Source: Camellia lanceoleosa
Lineage: Eukaryota > Streptophyta > Magnoliopsida > Ericales > Theaceae
Length of the DNA stretch: 64,000 nt
NCBI GenBank assembly: GCA_025200525.1
Contig: CM045762.1
Coordinates: forward strand, 91,578,717-91,642,716
Reading direction: 5' to 3'
Position 1 is the first letter of the stretch; each line of letters starts with the position of its first letter. The notes beneath the pieces are model-generated. The model did not search any database. It was given only the letters and a program-made list of their open reading frames with translations, and was not told the DNA's origin. Below, in pieces: positions 33,970-46,479 of this stretch. The position numbers and the translations under genes are program-made.

Positions 33970-35939
33970 TGTAATACCCCGACCCTCATATCTGATTCTG
34001 TTGTCTTTATAATTCCCTGTTCTGTGTCTTTGAATGTTATTGTGAAAATCTATGTGAAAATATAGTAAAAGAGTATGGAACTTAGAAATATGAGTTTCTA
34101 TCTGTTGAATTAGAATGTATCTGTTACACTGGAATTAGTTAAAATGGAAATTGAGCATCTTAGAGACTTAATTTGCAGAAATTGATTTGATATTTGGAAT
34201 CTACATGATTTTTAAGCTATAAGGGGATTTTCTGTGAAATTTTTATTTCGGCACCATAAAGCGATTGAATTTTGTCTTTTGTGCTCTTATATCTTGTTAT
34301 ATATATCTAAGAGTAAGACTTGTGGAACTTGAGATCAAAACGTGGATCTCTAACAGGGAGAGAAGAGAGAAACGTGGGTGAGCAATTGGGGGAAACTTGT
34401 GGTTCATCAAGGGAAGCTAATCAATTGATAGAATTGAAAGAGGCAAGTAAGGTAACTCAATTCCCTTGTTAACTCTTCAAGAATTTTAACCCATGTTTGT
34501 GTTGGGTTCTTGGATAAGAATGTTTGATTCATTAGGGGTTTTCACCTATTGAGCATGTTGACACTACCTTGAGTGTTGTATGAATCTATGCTTCAAATCC
34601 TTGATTTTGAATCATCTAATCTTGCATATATGTTGATTTTGGGTGGTATGTTTAAAGAGCTTGGAATTAGATTGAAATTTGTGAAAGTGTTGGCTTGTTG
34701 AAGCCCTTAACTTGGTTCAACTTGATGTGATTAGGCTTTAATTCATGTTATGGTGTTGTTAAGTAGCATGTTTGCATGAATTTTACCCTTGATTGCTTGA
34801 AAAGTTAGGTTTGAAAGATGAAATTTTGGCTTGAGATCACGCCTGAATCAGTAGTCGTCCGCCGAGCGAGGTCGACCGCCGAGCGTGAAAATGCACCTTC
34901 CAAGAAAATTTACCACGTCGCCGAGGAGAACTTTACGCCGGCGTGAAAATCGACCATCCAAGATTTTTGGTAGTCGCCGGACAAAAGCTACGCCGGCGAG
35001 TATCGCTTTGAGAAAACTCGTTTTGCTCGATTTTCATGCTTGACTCTTTGGTGCTATTAGAATGTTTTTCCGATGAGTTTATGATAGTGATATGACATAT
35101 GGAATGACCGATATAAGGATTTTAAAGGAAAAGAATACTAATTTCGTAGTTATGTTGTGTGTAGGGCACACTCGAGGAACTCATACGCCACCACAACACC
35201 GTGAGTAATAGTGCATTACGATACATTTATGTATCTCGTTTCAGAAGGCATAATTGTAAATTATGTATTGATCTCGAAATGAAAAGTGATAACCACATCA
35301 CAATTTGCCGCATAAGGCTACGCCGAAGGCTACGCCGCAAGGCTACCCGAGTCGAAGACTATCAAGGCTACGAGTCGAAGACTATACAGCCGCAAGGCTA
35401 CCTGTTATGCCGCATAAGGCTAAAGGCCATCCGGAGCCGAAGGTTATCTCGAGGCTATCTGGGCCAATAAGCCAATCTGCTATCTCGGTGTTTGATTTTG
35501 ATACATATACTCAGACATTGTGATTTTATTACTACGCACTACTATTCACCGAGCTTGTCTCATTCGTAATTTTGTCTCGACCAGAGGAACCAAATTGAGG
35601 AGCCGAACTAGCACACTTCATGCATTTTTGTCACCTAAGGATAACCGAACCTTTGGAGGAAACCCTTACATATTAGATCGCCTTTCTAAATGTAATTTTG
35701 GTATCCACATCGTCGGGGTCATGTATTTATCGTTTTGTAAGCCTAAATCGGCCGATTGTAAATGTTTATGTAACCTCACTTTGTGTGTATGTTACTTTAT
35801 GTTCAATGTTAAGATGGTCTGGTTTGTTGATAGTTGCTCAATGGATATTTCTAGATGTCGCTTTTAAATTTAATGCTTCCGTGCCCCCAATGAATACCAC
35901 GTGTTATTGCTTAGTCATGCCCAAACTTATGGCGTGACA
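33970..35939 (+). repeat. Element G 5' LTR
   Basis: The first ~380 bp are identical to 40428-40807. Disagreement is confined to GC-rich blocks (34845-35010, 35295-35475, 35575-35935) where this copy lacks short pieces. It contains a run of AAGGCTACSCCG-type units (35310-35460). Confidence 0.93.
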
Positions 35940-35941
35940 AG

Positions 35942-35953
35942 TGGTATCAGAGC
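35942..35953 (+). other. Primer-binding site of element G (initiator tRNA-Met)
   Basis: TGGTATCAGAGC two bases after the LTR is the standard complement of the plant initiator tRNA-Met 3' end. Confidence 0.93.
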
Positions 35954-36128
35954 ACGAGTTGCTATCTCACACACGGGTCCATTGAGCGTTAGGATGTCTA
36001 GTATAGTAGGCATCAAACAGGAAGGTAGGAAAGATAGCAACGTGATGTAATTTCTGCTAATACTAATGCTAATAATTTAATTTCCTTGTACACCTTTGTG
36101 TATGGTATGCTGATTTGTTTTGTAGATT

Positions 36129-37040
36129 ATGGTGAGAACAAGGGCTGATGAGCCAGAAGATGCTACCTCGGTGCGGTTGGATAGGATGGAAAGAATGATG
36201 AGGGATATGGCCGAAACTCTACGACAACAACAAAGAATAAAGAATAAAGAATAACAACCTCACCACCACCTCGCATTCCCCCATTGTAATGCAAGACATT
36301 CACGCCGAGGATCGCATCATCACACTTACACGGAGTTTAAAGATGAAACCACCTTCGTTCAAAGGAGGAATTGAACCGATGAAGGCGGAGGCATGGGTGC
36401 CGGGATAGAGAAATTATTCAAGTTTTCCTTGTATCAAGTTCGAAGTGCAATTTTGCCGCTTTCACGCTTGAAGATGAAGCGGAGATGGTGGATGCTCACA
36501 ACAATGCATCTGGGGTTGTCTTGGGACAGATTCTTGGTGTTATTCTATGACAAATATTTTCCTCAGAGTATGCGTGACAAGAAAGTAACTGAGTTTGAAA
36601 CATTGAGACAAGGAAACAAAAGTATGAAGCCCGCTTATGAATCGCTCGGTTTGCACCTCACATGGTAGACACAGAGTACAAGAAGGCGCGGAAATTCGAG
36701 GGAGGATTAAGGAATACCATTCAGGATCGGATCAACGTGTTGAAGTTACCGACGTATGTTGATGTCTTGGAGCGTCATCGCAGAAGGAAATTTGGCTACT
36801 CGACTCGGATTAATGGAAAGGAAGAGGCAAAATACTCAATGGTCTAAGGGATCAACAACTACACCAAATAAAAAGTAATTCTCGAAACTTCACCAAGACA
36901 ACATCTCGAATTCGACTCGAGTGTCGAATGCGGTTGAAACATCGTGGGTTTGTCATCTGTTGATCGGAGCTTGTTTCCGTGTGGAAAAATAGGACATTTG
37001 ATTAGGACCGCCCACAAAGGAATCAACAACCCTAGTAAGG
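36129..37040 (+). pseudogene. Gag, element G
   Basis: Starts MVRTRADEPEDATSVRLDRM with a coiled-coil-like N-terminus. It continues with KPPSFKGGIEPMKAEAW, the conserved entry to Del/Tekay Gag. A CCHC zinc knuckle near 36965-37015 (GKIGHLIR core) is frame-shifted. Stops at 36252 and 36666 and several shifts break the frame. Confidence 0.8.
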
Positions 37041-37129
37041 CCGCCACAAGCTCACCGGTCTACACACTCCTAGTGCCAAATCCATTGTCAAACCAAATAA
37101 TAACAAGGACATCATGAAGCAAGGTAGGG

Positions 37130-37500
37130 TGTTTATGCGTTGGTTCCGGGATATATGAATGCAACAACAAGAGTGTCGTGTACATTTACGCTTTATGGCC
37201 ACTCGCTTATGTTTTGTTTGATTCTGCTCTACCTACTCTTTTGTGTCAAAGCAATTTGCAAAGAACTTAGATACACCGAAATAGAATTAGCCTATGTGTT
37301 GTGTGTTACATCGCCTATGGGGACTTCCTTGATCTTCTATCCTACTTGTGAAATTCTCATTGAAATGCTCGTGTATATGCTAATTTAGTCCCATTTGATA
37401 TGACTTCATTTGATATTATTTTGGGGATGGATTGGTTGAAGAATACGGGCTACCATAGATTGCCTAATGAAACAAATTAAATTTCACCCCCGTCGCTTAG
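37130..37500 (+). pseudogene. Protease, element G
   Basis: CTFTLYGHS then, across small gaps, a V-L-F-D-S catalytic core near 37205-37235, and DMTSFDIILGMDWL near 37398-37437. The latter is the conserved I-L-G-M-D-W motif of gypsy proteases. The frame is broken at least three times. Confidence 0.7.
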
Positions 37501-37639
37501 AAACTATTTTCCAGTGGTCAAGAAGTGACATCACCACAGATGTGATCTCCTAAGGCTTACAAATTGATTCAAAAAGGATGTCGGGGTATTTGTGTAATGT
37601 TCGGGAGGCCCAAGAGAATGAAAATATTGATGCAATTCG

Positions 37640-38370
37640 GTTGTTTGTGACTTTCCTGATGTCTTTCCAAAGGAAGGAGAGTTAGTGGACCGTGAAATAG
37701 AGTTCACAATTGATGTGTTACTCGAACTCAACCCATCTCCAAAACTCCGATCGAATGGCATTAGTCAAATGAAGGAATTGAAAGGTCAACTTCAAGATTT
37801 CTCGGATAAAGGGTTTATTCGCCCAAGTGTCTCCCCGGGTGCACCGATCTGTTTGTGAAGAAGAAAGACGGACACTTCGCTTATGCATAGATTACCGGAG
37901 CTTAATAAGGTAACGATCAAAAACAAGTATCCTCTACCGAGAATTGATGATTTATTTGATCGGCCATAAGGGCGGTGTTTTCTAAGATTGATTTGCGGTC
38001 CGGTATCATCAATTGAAAGTTAAAGCCAAGATGTCGAGAAGATGACCTTCCAACCCGCTCATTATGAATTTTTGGTTATGCCCTTTGGGGTTACTTAACG
38101 CCAAAGATTTATGGATCCGATGAACCGAATCTTCAAACCTTATCTCGATGAGTTTGTAGTAGTCTTTATAGATGACATCCTTATTTATTCTGGGAATGCG
38201 AAGCTCATGAAAATCATCTTCGTCAAATCCTCCAAACTCTCCGAGAAAAGAAGTTGTACGAAGAAGTGTGAATTTTGGCGCATGAAGTAGCATTTCGGGA
38301 CATGTCATAACTAAAGAAGGAGTTTCCTGATCCAAGTAAGATTGAGGCAATTGTAAACCGCCAACCCCGA
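37640..38370 (+). pseudogene. Reverse transcriptase, element G
   Basis: Recognisable pieces in shifting frames include [22 protein letters not shown] sequence near 37910-37960, FSKIDLRSG near 37980-38002, EFLVMPFG near 38065-38090, and [13 protein letters not shown] near 38150-38190 (active-site FIDD). Missing one to four bases between these blocks suggests either decay or basecalling loss. Confidence 0.8.
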
Positions 38371-38389
38371 CTAATGTAATGGCGCGCAG

Positions 38390-38830
38390 CTTTTATGGGA
38401 CTAGCGTGTTATTATCGGAGGTTTGTCCAAGACTTTTCTAAGATTGCTGTACCACTTACGCAGCCTAACAAAGAAGGGCATTGCATTTGAATGGATCAGA
38501 GAGAATTTGCTTTTTCGAATTAAAAACGGTTAACTACCGCCATTCTTGCATTACCATCCGTAACGAGGATTTGTAATTTATAGTGACGCCACATAAGGGA
38601 CTGGTTGTGTTCTTATGCAAAACGGAAGAGTTATCGCCACGCCTCGCCTTTAAACCCCATGAGAAAAGTTACCCCACACATGACCTTGAATTAGCTAGCT
38701 TGTCTTTATGCGTTGAAGATTTGGCGACATTATCTCAGATGGGACTTCTTGTGATATTTATATCGATCATAAAAGCCTCAAATACCTCTTCACCCAAAAA
38801 GAGTTGAATATGCCAACGGGTGTGGCTAGA
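38390..38830 (+). pseudogene. RNase H region, element G
   Basis: GLACYYRRFVQDFSKIAVPL (38400-38458) starts the RT thumb/RNase H region. YSDA (38580 area) and HEKSYPTHDLELA (38658-38697) follow, then DHKSLKYLFTQKELN (38767-38810). The order is normal for chromoviruses; frames are broken. Confidence 0.75.
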
Positions 38831-40220
38831 ACTTATTAAAGACTATGATTTTCACTACCATCCCCGCAAAGCTAACACAGGTAGCAGATGCACTCACGGA
38901 AAAATATGGGAACATCAAGTAGTCTATTGACGTAAAGTAAAGACTTGATAGGGGATCCAATAAGATGGAAATTGACTTAATACTACGGGCAAAGAGCAAC
39001 AATGGCGGCAATGATGGCTCAACCGACATCGAGGAGATTAAGATCGTCAAATGGAGGACGACGCCTCAAGAAAATATGTAATGAAATGGAGACAAAACCA
39101 AAACTGGATTTACTTTGACCGATTCCATGCTAAAATTTGAGTCGAGTGTGTGTCCCTAATGTGGTAGAACTTAAACGGAAGTTGATGAAAGAAGCACATG
39201 CCTCGAGAGTCTCAATACATCCAGAAGTACTAAAATGTACCAAGATTTGAAACAACATTTCGTGGCCAAGTATGAAGAGGAGATTGCGAGTTTGTATCCA
39301 AATGTTTGTGCCAGTTAAAGCAGAACATCGAAACCCGCAGGTTGTTACAACCCCTTCCTGGTTCGGAGTGGAAATGGGAACACCTAACGATGGATTTTGT
39401 AGTAGGATTACCACGGACGCCGAGGTATGAATTCGATATGGGTTATTGTTGACCGATTAACCAAATCCGCCCATTTCTTGCTGTGAAGACTCAATATAAC
39501 GCCGACAAACTTGCTTTTGCTCTATATAGATGAAATTGTAAGGCTTCACGGAATCCGCTTTCAATTGTGGAGATCCAAAATTTGTATCGGTTTTGGCAGA
39601 GTCTACGAATGCAATGGGCAAATTGAAGTTCAAGATGCCTTTCCATCCTCAAACCGATGGACAATCCGAAAGGACGATTCAGACGTTAGAAGATATGCTT
39701 CAATGTGTGTTCGATTTTCAAGAGAGCCGAGACTCATCTACCATTGATTGAATTCACAGATAATAATAGCCACCATTCGAGTATCCAAATGGCACCTTAT
39801 GAAGCCCCGTATGAGACCGTGGTCGCTCACTCCGAGGTAGGAGATAGGTCTTTATTAGGGCCAGAGATTGTTCAATTAACTACTGAGAAAGTGAAGATTA
39901 TTCGAGAAAGGCTGAAAACTGCTCAAAGCAGGCAGAAGAGTTACGCAGATAACCGACGAAGGAATTTGGAGTTCGATGAAAACAGTCATGTCTTTGTGAA
40001 AGTTACCCCAATGAAAGGCCACCCAAGATTTGGAAAGAAGGGTAAGCTAACACCCCGATACGTCGGTCCCTTTCGATTTTAAGTCGGACAAGATGCATCG
40101 AAGTCGCCTCTTCCGCCACATCTCGAGTCAGTTCATAATGTATTTCATGTTTCTATGCTCGAGAGTACCTTCGATCCATCCCATATTATTGACTATCATC
40201 GATTGAGCTAACCGGTGTTA
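38831..40220 (+). pseudogene. Integrase, element G
   Basis: The zinc-finger His pair lies in EAHASRVSIHPE (39192-39225), followed by WPSMKRRL and a damaged CxxC. LTMDFVVGLPRTP (39382-39421) gives the first catalytic Asp. The C-terminal region is open from 39705 ([20 protein letters not shown] to FGKKGKLTPRYVGPFRF), which holds the GPY/F module. HLESVHNVFHVSMLE (40120-40165) follows. Confidence 0.8.
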
Positions 40221-40382
40221 ACATATGAAGAAAAACCGCCGACTCGGATCGTCAGGTGAAACAATTACGGAACCGGGAAATTCCAATGGTAAAAGTAGAG
40301 TGGCAAGAGCACTACGGGACTGAGGCAACCTGGGAAAAAGAGGATGAAATGCAAAATCAATATCCGTGATCTGTTGCCCTAG
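40221..40382 (+). pseudogene. Integrase chromodomain, element G
   Basis: EIPMVKVEWQEH, YGTEATWEKEDEM then QNQYP (40279-40367) is a clear C-terminal chromodomain with the conserved aromatic and W-E core. Chromodomains steer integration to marked chromatin. Here the target was another retrotransposon, as expected for heterochromatic insertion. Confidence 0.8.
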
Positions 40383-40415
40383 GTAAAAGCAAGTTTGGAG
40401 GACCAAACTTAAATA

Positions 40416-40427
40416 AGGGGGGGAGAG
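40416..40427 (+). other. Polypurine tract of element G
   Basis: AGGGGGGGAGAG directly precedes the 3' LTR. Confidence 0.88.
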
Positions 40428-42505
40428 TGTAATACCCCGACCCTCATATCTGATTCTGTTGTCTTTATAATTCCCTGTTCTGTGTCTTTGAATGTTATTG
40501 TGAAAATCTATGTGAAAATATAGTAAAAGAGTATGGAACTTAGAAATATGAGTTTCTATCTGTTGAATTAGAATGTATCTGTTACACTGGAATTAGTTAA
40601 AATGGAAATTGAGCATCTTAGAGACTTAATTTGCAGAAATTGATTTGATATTTGGAATCTACATGATTTTTAAGCTATAAGGGGATTTTCTGTGAAATTT
40701 TTATTTCGGCACCATAAAGCGATTGAATTTTGTCTTTTGTGCTCTTATATCTTGTTATATATATCTAAGAGTAAGACTTGTGGAACTTGAGATCAAAAAC
40801 GTGGGACTCTAAGAGGGAGAGAAGAGAGAAACGTGGGTGAGCAATTGGGGGAAACTTGTGGTTCATCAAGGGAAGCTAATCAATTGATAGAATTGAAAGA
40901 GGCAAGTAAGGTAACTCAATTCCCTTGTTAACTCTTCAAGAATTTTAACCCATGTTTGTGTTGGGTTCTTGGATAAGAATGTTTGATTCATTAGGGGTTT
41001 TCACCTATTGAGCATGTTGACACTACCTTGAGTGTTGTATGAATCTATGCTTCAAATCCTTGATTTTGAATCATCTAATCTTGCATATATGTTGATTTTG
41101 GGTGGTATGTTTAAAGAGCTTGGAATTAGATTGAAATTTGTGAAAGTGTTGGCTTGTTGAAGCCCTTAACTTGGTTCAACTTGATGTGATTAGGCTTTAA
41201 TTCATGTTATGGTGTTGTTAAGTAGCATGTTTGCATGAATTTTACCCTTGATTGCTTGAAAAGTTAGGTTTGAAAGATGAAATTTTGGCTTGAGATCGGG
41301 CTGCCCTGAATCTAGGTAGTCGTCGCCGGCGGAGGTCGACCGGCGTGAAAATGCACCTTCCAAATTTACCTGTCGCTCGGCGGAGAACTTTACGCTCGAG
41401 CGTGAAAATCGACCATCCAGTATTTTTGGTAGCACTACCCGTCTCGGCGGACAAAGCTACGCCGGCGAATCTTGTTAAGGAGAAAACTCGTTTTGCTCGA
41501 TTTTCATGCTTGACTCTTTGGTGCTATTAGAATGTTTTTCTGATGAGTTTATGATAGTGATATGACATATGGAATGACTGATAAGGATTTTAAAGGAAAA
41601 GAATACTAATTTCGTAGTTATGTTGTGTGTAGGGCACACTCAGGGAGAACTCATACGCCACCACAACACCGTGAGTAATAGTGCATTACGATACATTTAT
41701 GTATACGTTACGTAAGGCATAATTGTAAATTATGTATTGATCGGAAATGAAAAGTGATAACCACATCCGAATACATTGCAGCCGCAGGCTACGCCGAAGG
41801 CTACTGTTGTGCCGCAAGGCTACACAGCCGAAGGCTACGCCGCAAGGCTACCGAGTCGAAGACTATCTCGCTATAAGGCTACCCGAGTCGAAGACTATCG
41901 TGCGCAAGGCTACTGTGCCGCAAGGCTACCCGTTATGCCGCAAGGCTATCTGGAGCCGAAAGGCTATCTGTCTGCGAGGCTATCGGGCCAATAAGCCAAT
42001 CTGCTATCTCGGTGTTTGATTTTGATACATATACTCAGACATTGTGATTTTATTACTACGCACTACTATTCACCGAGCTTGTCTCATTACGTAATTTTGC
42101 GATTCAGAGGAACCAGCTTGAGGAGCCGAACTAGCACACTTCATGCATTTTTGTCAGCCTAAGGATAACCAGGCACTGGAGGAAACCCTTACATATTAGA
42201 TCAGCTTTCTCTAAATGTAATTTTGGTATCCGCATCGCTGGTCAGGGTCATGTATTTATCGTTTTGTAAGCCTAAATCCTGGGCTGGATTGTAAATGTTT
42301 ATGTAACCTCACTTTGTGTGTATGTTACTTTATGTTCAATGTTAAGATGGTCCTGGTTTGTTGATAATTGCTCAATGGATATTTCTAGATGTCGTTTTAA
42401 ATTTAATGCTTCCGTTCAGGCCCCCAATGAATACCACACAGGTTATTCTGTCTGTTTCTGCTTTAGTCATGCCCAAACTTATGGGGGCTGGGTTGGGGCG
42501 TGACA
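40428..42505 (+). repeat. Element G 3' LTR
   Basis: 2078 bp against 1970 bp for the 5' copy. The extra bases fall in short insertions rich in CTG, CAG and GGG. It has the same AAGGCTAC repeat run (41785-41985). Confidence 0.93.
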
Positions 42506-42510
42506 TTTCC
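42506..42510. repeat. Target-site duplication of element G (right), TTTCC
   Basis: Matches 33965-33969. Only 36 bases separate the LTR end from the PMD start codon. Confidence 0.92.
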
Positions 42511-42541
42511 TCCTTTCAGCCACTTTCACATTCTGTTCGAG

Positions 42542-45500
42542 ATGGCAGATGATCTTCCAGAGGGTGGGGCTCCTCCAGAGCTTGAGATGGACCCCGAGGC
42601 CGAGCCCTTGCCACTCCGCATCCGGCCGTTCGATCTGGAGACCTACAGGCCCGCGGTTCACGTGATGCTCCCGGATGTACTACGCCAGTTCCGGAGCTTC
42701 AAGAGGGGCGTGGCACGCGAGCTACTGCTACGTGAGCCGGAGTCACACCTGTCACATGGCGCCTCAGAGGTACATTCTTTCTCCTGTTTCATTTTCCGCA
42801 ATATAGAACCCTTAAACTATCATAATTAATTCTATTCTTTAACTGCTTAGTCTGATTGTACTGATGTACTGTATTTGACTGTGAACACACCTGCAATTGA
42901 TATCTATTGGCATACGAACACGCGTACACACACTGTACTATTACTTAAACGGCCTGACACACCATATACCGTAATTTCACTGTGAGCACACTAAAACCTG
43001 ATATCTGCTTGACTCTGAAAAATGTGCACACATGCACCACATCTGTACTGGTCCTCACGGGAACACTGACACATCACGAGTTGTAGTCCACCTACTAGCA
43101 CACTGAAACCTGATATCTGCTTAAATCTGAAAAATGTGCACACGTGCACCATATCTGTATGCTTCTCAAAACTGCATTTTGAATATTGCTTCGCAATTGT
43201 TGTTTTTTATTACAAGGAGACTCCCATACCATCCGTGGGTATGGGAATGTCGTTGCTTGGGACTGGTATCTGGAGCACCCCGGTGCGGTCCGTCAGATCA
43301 TCGACGAGGTTGGTTTCGGTATCTTCTGCAGGGGGCTCTCCCGACTCACTACTTGCAGGCCCTTGCTCGCTGCTCTAGTGGAGATGTGGTGGGATACCAC
43401 CAACTCCTTCCACTTCTCCGTTGCAGGGGACATGACGATGACCCCTTATGATTTCTCGATGCTTACTGGCATCGGGGTAGGGGGGATCCGATCCCCTTTG
43501 CCACAGATATGGGTGAGTGGGACGCCGCCCAGCTGTACCTGCTCGGCACTCAGCCACCCCTTGTTCGGGCAGGTTTTGTTAGATACTCTTGGTTCGAGAG
43601 CCACTTCCGGATTCAGCCGCCCTTGGCGGAGGAGCCACAGATGACCCCAGAGGAGGTGGATCAGCATGCGCGGGGCTTCATCATGTTTCTGCTCGGGACG
43701 ACCCTTTTCGCCGACCGGGCGAACACTGTACCTCTATGTCTGTTGAGCGCACTGGTGGATGTCAGGCGGATCCGCCACTACGACTGGGGTGGGGCAGGCT
43801 TGGCCACTTTGTACGGCTACATGAGCTCCTCTTCCCGCCTCAGTGGACAACTCCTTGGTGGCTACTGGCGAGCTTGGGAGGTACATCTTTTCCTCCTTTT
43901 ACATTTCTATTTTTTACTTCACATTTTTTGTATTCTGTACACTGCACGGTCTGCTTCTCACTGACTATATACTGCAAACACGGCACACACATATACTCTG
44001 CTTTAATCGATCGCATAATCGCATTACACGCATACGCACAATACATTGCACAACACACGACTCTGCCATTTCTGCCTTATTCTGTATTCTGCTTTATCTG
44101 ATAGTCATACTTATATCTGTTCTGCAGTTGTGGGTCTATGCCTACTTTCCCAGGCTTGCTCCAGTACCCGATGTGGAGATCCTGCTTGACGTCGTCTTTT
44201 CTCACCGCTTTGATGTACGGTGCGTACGGAGACCACGGGAGTCTTTTACTTTCTTCCACCGCTACTTCGACACCAACACTGCCGCGGAGGTATGTTCAAC
44301 TTTAGAGTTTGTTTAAGCTTCGCTTTGCACTGTATTTTCGATAACAGATAGATAACAAACTCTATTTGTATCCGCAGATCACCTGGCAGCCTTGGGCTCC
44401 GTTGCCGGCCGGCCGTGGTGAGGGATCACTATGAGAGTGCTGAGGAGACTGCCCGTCTTCGGATTCTTTTGGAGGGCCCGGTCTGTCGGGCTTGGTACCT
44501 GGGTGAGCGTTTCTTGCGTCAGACCCTGGGTTTACCGGAGCAGATAGTTCCAGGTCCGCCTCCTACACATATGAGGCACACAGAGAGGTTTTCTCTCGAG
44601 CACCTGAGAGAGTACACCGCTGGCTGGGGCGAGGAGCGTGACAGAGGCGAGGGCGACTATGCCGAGTACGTCCAGACCTACATTATGCGACCCTTGAGCA
44701 GCGGTCGGTGAGCTGAGAGGGAGAGGCCAGCGGCGCCGGCAGCTAGAGTGGGAGTTTCCAGGAGAGCTCGAGTCCGTGGTAGAGGCGGAGTCCAGAGAGG
44801 GCGGGGGACCGGCTGGCCTGCTCTGCCCACTTTACTGACATACAGAGGGCAGGGTGGGGCGACCTACCAGATCCCCTTTGCCCCTCCTCCGGCCGATCAC
44901 GAGTTGGTCGGTGTCCCCGACTTGCCTCCAGTATGTATTATTGCATTTCGCATCTTGCACTGTTATTTCATTTCAGTTTATTTTCTTTGATATTCCGCAG
45001 AATACTGATGCATCTGATAGTTTTGCAGGCGTCTTCCGAGTACACCTGGCAGTCCCTGGAGCTGAATGCCTCCATGATGGGGATGCTACAGCGGACTTTC
45101 GACCTTCTAGCCCTCTACAGTATTCCGGTATGTTCTTCTGACTGCAGTCTCAAGCCATACATAAATTGCTTAACATAATCTGATGCACAACACGACACCT
45201 GATAAACTGCTCATGGCATTCATACACTGTACTCATACACTGCATTCTGTACTGATATACTGCTCACGGCACTCACACACTGTACTCATACACTGCATTC
45301 TGTACTGATATACTGCTCACATCTTTGCATAGCATACTGATGCGTCTGCAATTTATGTTTTTCAGGCCCCGTTCCAGATTCCTGTTGTAGGAGGTGCTCC
45401 GACTGGGCCCTCTATTCCTGCTCGAAGAGGGAGGGGAGGCACTATACATCCTCGTACCAGAGGGGGGCGTGCTCATGTCGGGAGTAGCTCTCGGGCACCC

Positions 45501-45683
45501 GCTCCTGATGATGATGATGATGATGAGTCCGAGTCCGAGGCTGAGGCGGAGGCGGAGTCAGAGGTTGAGTCGTCTGAGGAGGAGACCGGAGATGGCTCGG
45601 GCTCAGATTCAGATGGTGATGCTGATGACGATGCTCCTGGGCTTTTGCCCAGGAAGAGGGCGAGGACAGACCTTCAGGCCTGA
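42542..45683 (+). pseudogene. Plant mobile domain (PMD) gene, six exons, antisense to element A; best-preserved copy
   Basis: Exons 42542-42769, 43216/43217-43880, 44128-44289, 44378-44930, 45029-45127 and 45366-45683 encode about 673 aa. Exons 1, 3 and 5 have exactly the lengths seen in B, and intron 3 is 88 nt in both. PMD motifs include ALVEMWWDTTNSFHFS, MTPYDFSMLTGIGVGG and HYDWGGAGLATLYGYM. The C-terminal exon is intact, with a run of six Asp, an E/S-rich tract and PRKRARTD, a likely nuclear signal. Lesions are an acceptor change at exon 2 (ACAG to ACAA), one base missing in a G run near 43487, four extra bases in a CCGGCCGG tract near 44407 and one TGA at 44709. Two lie in error-prone sequence, so the true gene may be closer to intact. 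Family role: nuclear, linked to transposon silencing; the role here is inferred. Confidence 0.85.
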
Positions 45684-46479
45684 GACCACTGATGTTGATC
45701 CAGATTTTTAACGCTTTCTTCTTTTGTACGTTTTATTTTGGTTGGTAGCTAGAGTTCCTTGTACTGTCGCAGGCAGGTTTTTGTTTTCTTCAAAACTATG
45801 TATTTGAAAAAGATTATATGAAATGAAACAAACTTTTTGTCTAAAAGAGTGTTATATCTGCACATTTCATACTTTGTACTGCATTGCATCATGTTACACC
45901 TCAAATGTAAATGATATTGATCTGCCGTCTGAAAATTGAACACTTACACTGCAAGAACCGGATAACTGACCAACCAATAGCAAAACAACCCAAGCAAACC
46001 ACTGCTTCATTTTGAACACACAGCCCATACTCTACTGGGGATTGATCTGCATATGGCCCATAACACGGCATTCGGTTCATTCTACACATAGCAAGCCCTG
46101 AACAAACAACCTAATCTGACGAGACGGACTGCAAAGTCTGGAATGGTTGAGGTTGAAACACACTCAAGTGCCCCAAATTTTCCCTTTTCTTCTTTCTGCC
46201 TCGCATGGATGTGGAGAATGGCATAGCAGTCTGAGCACAAACAATTTTTTTGAAATAAGGAAGGGTTTTCAACCTGGGTATCGAGTCAGAAGCTGAACAC
46301 AGCGAGAAAGACTTAATTGAATAAAACAAAAACAAAAGGCACACAACCTAAACACAACGAGACGCACTCAAAAAAGACTCAAGACGAGAGTTGCGACAAA
46401 ACAAAGCGAAAAACACGACTCACGGACGCGTTCACAAGAATGAGAGACCTCAGATTATGAGGAGCCATTTTTTTTCTTC
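45684..46479 (+). other. PMD 3' UTR and spacer, element A
   Basis: The first 200 bases match the 3' end of the B gene (GCAGGCAGGTTTTTGTTTTC). The rest has no ORF of note and lacks the GGCC-rich cluster that B has before its DUF7745-like gene. Confidence 0.5.

Larger units (their letters stand above)
33970..42505 (+). mobile_element. Element G: Ty3/gypsy chromovirus (Del/Tekay type) nested in element A
   Basis: LTRs 33970-35939 and 40428-42505 begin TGTAATACCCCGACCC and end GCGTGACA. TSD is TTTCC. An initiator tRNA-Met primer site (35942-35953) and a polypurine tract (40416-40427) are in place. Internal order on the plus strand is gag, protease, RT, RNase H, integrase, chromodomain. Large parts of the two LTRs are identical, so insertion was recent. 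The reading frame is broken by many small gaps that may be partly sequence error. Confidence 0.93.
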
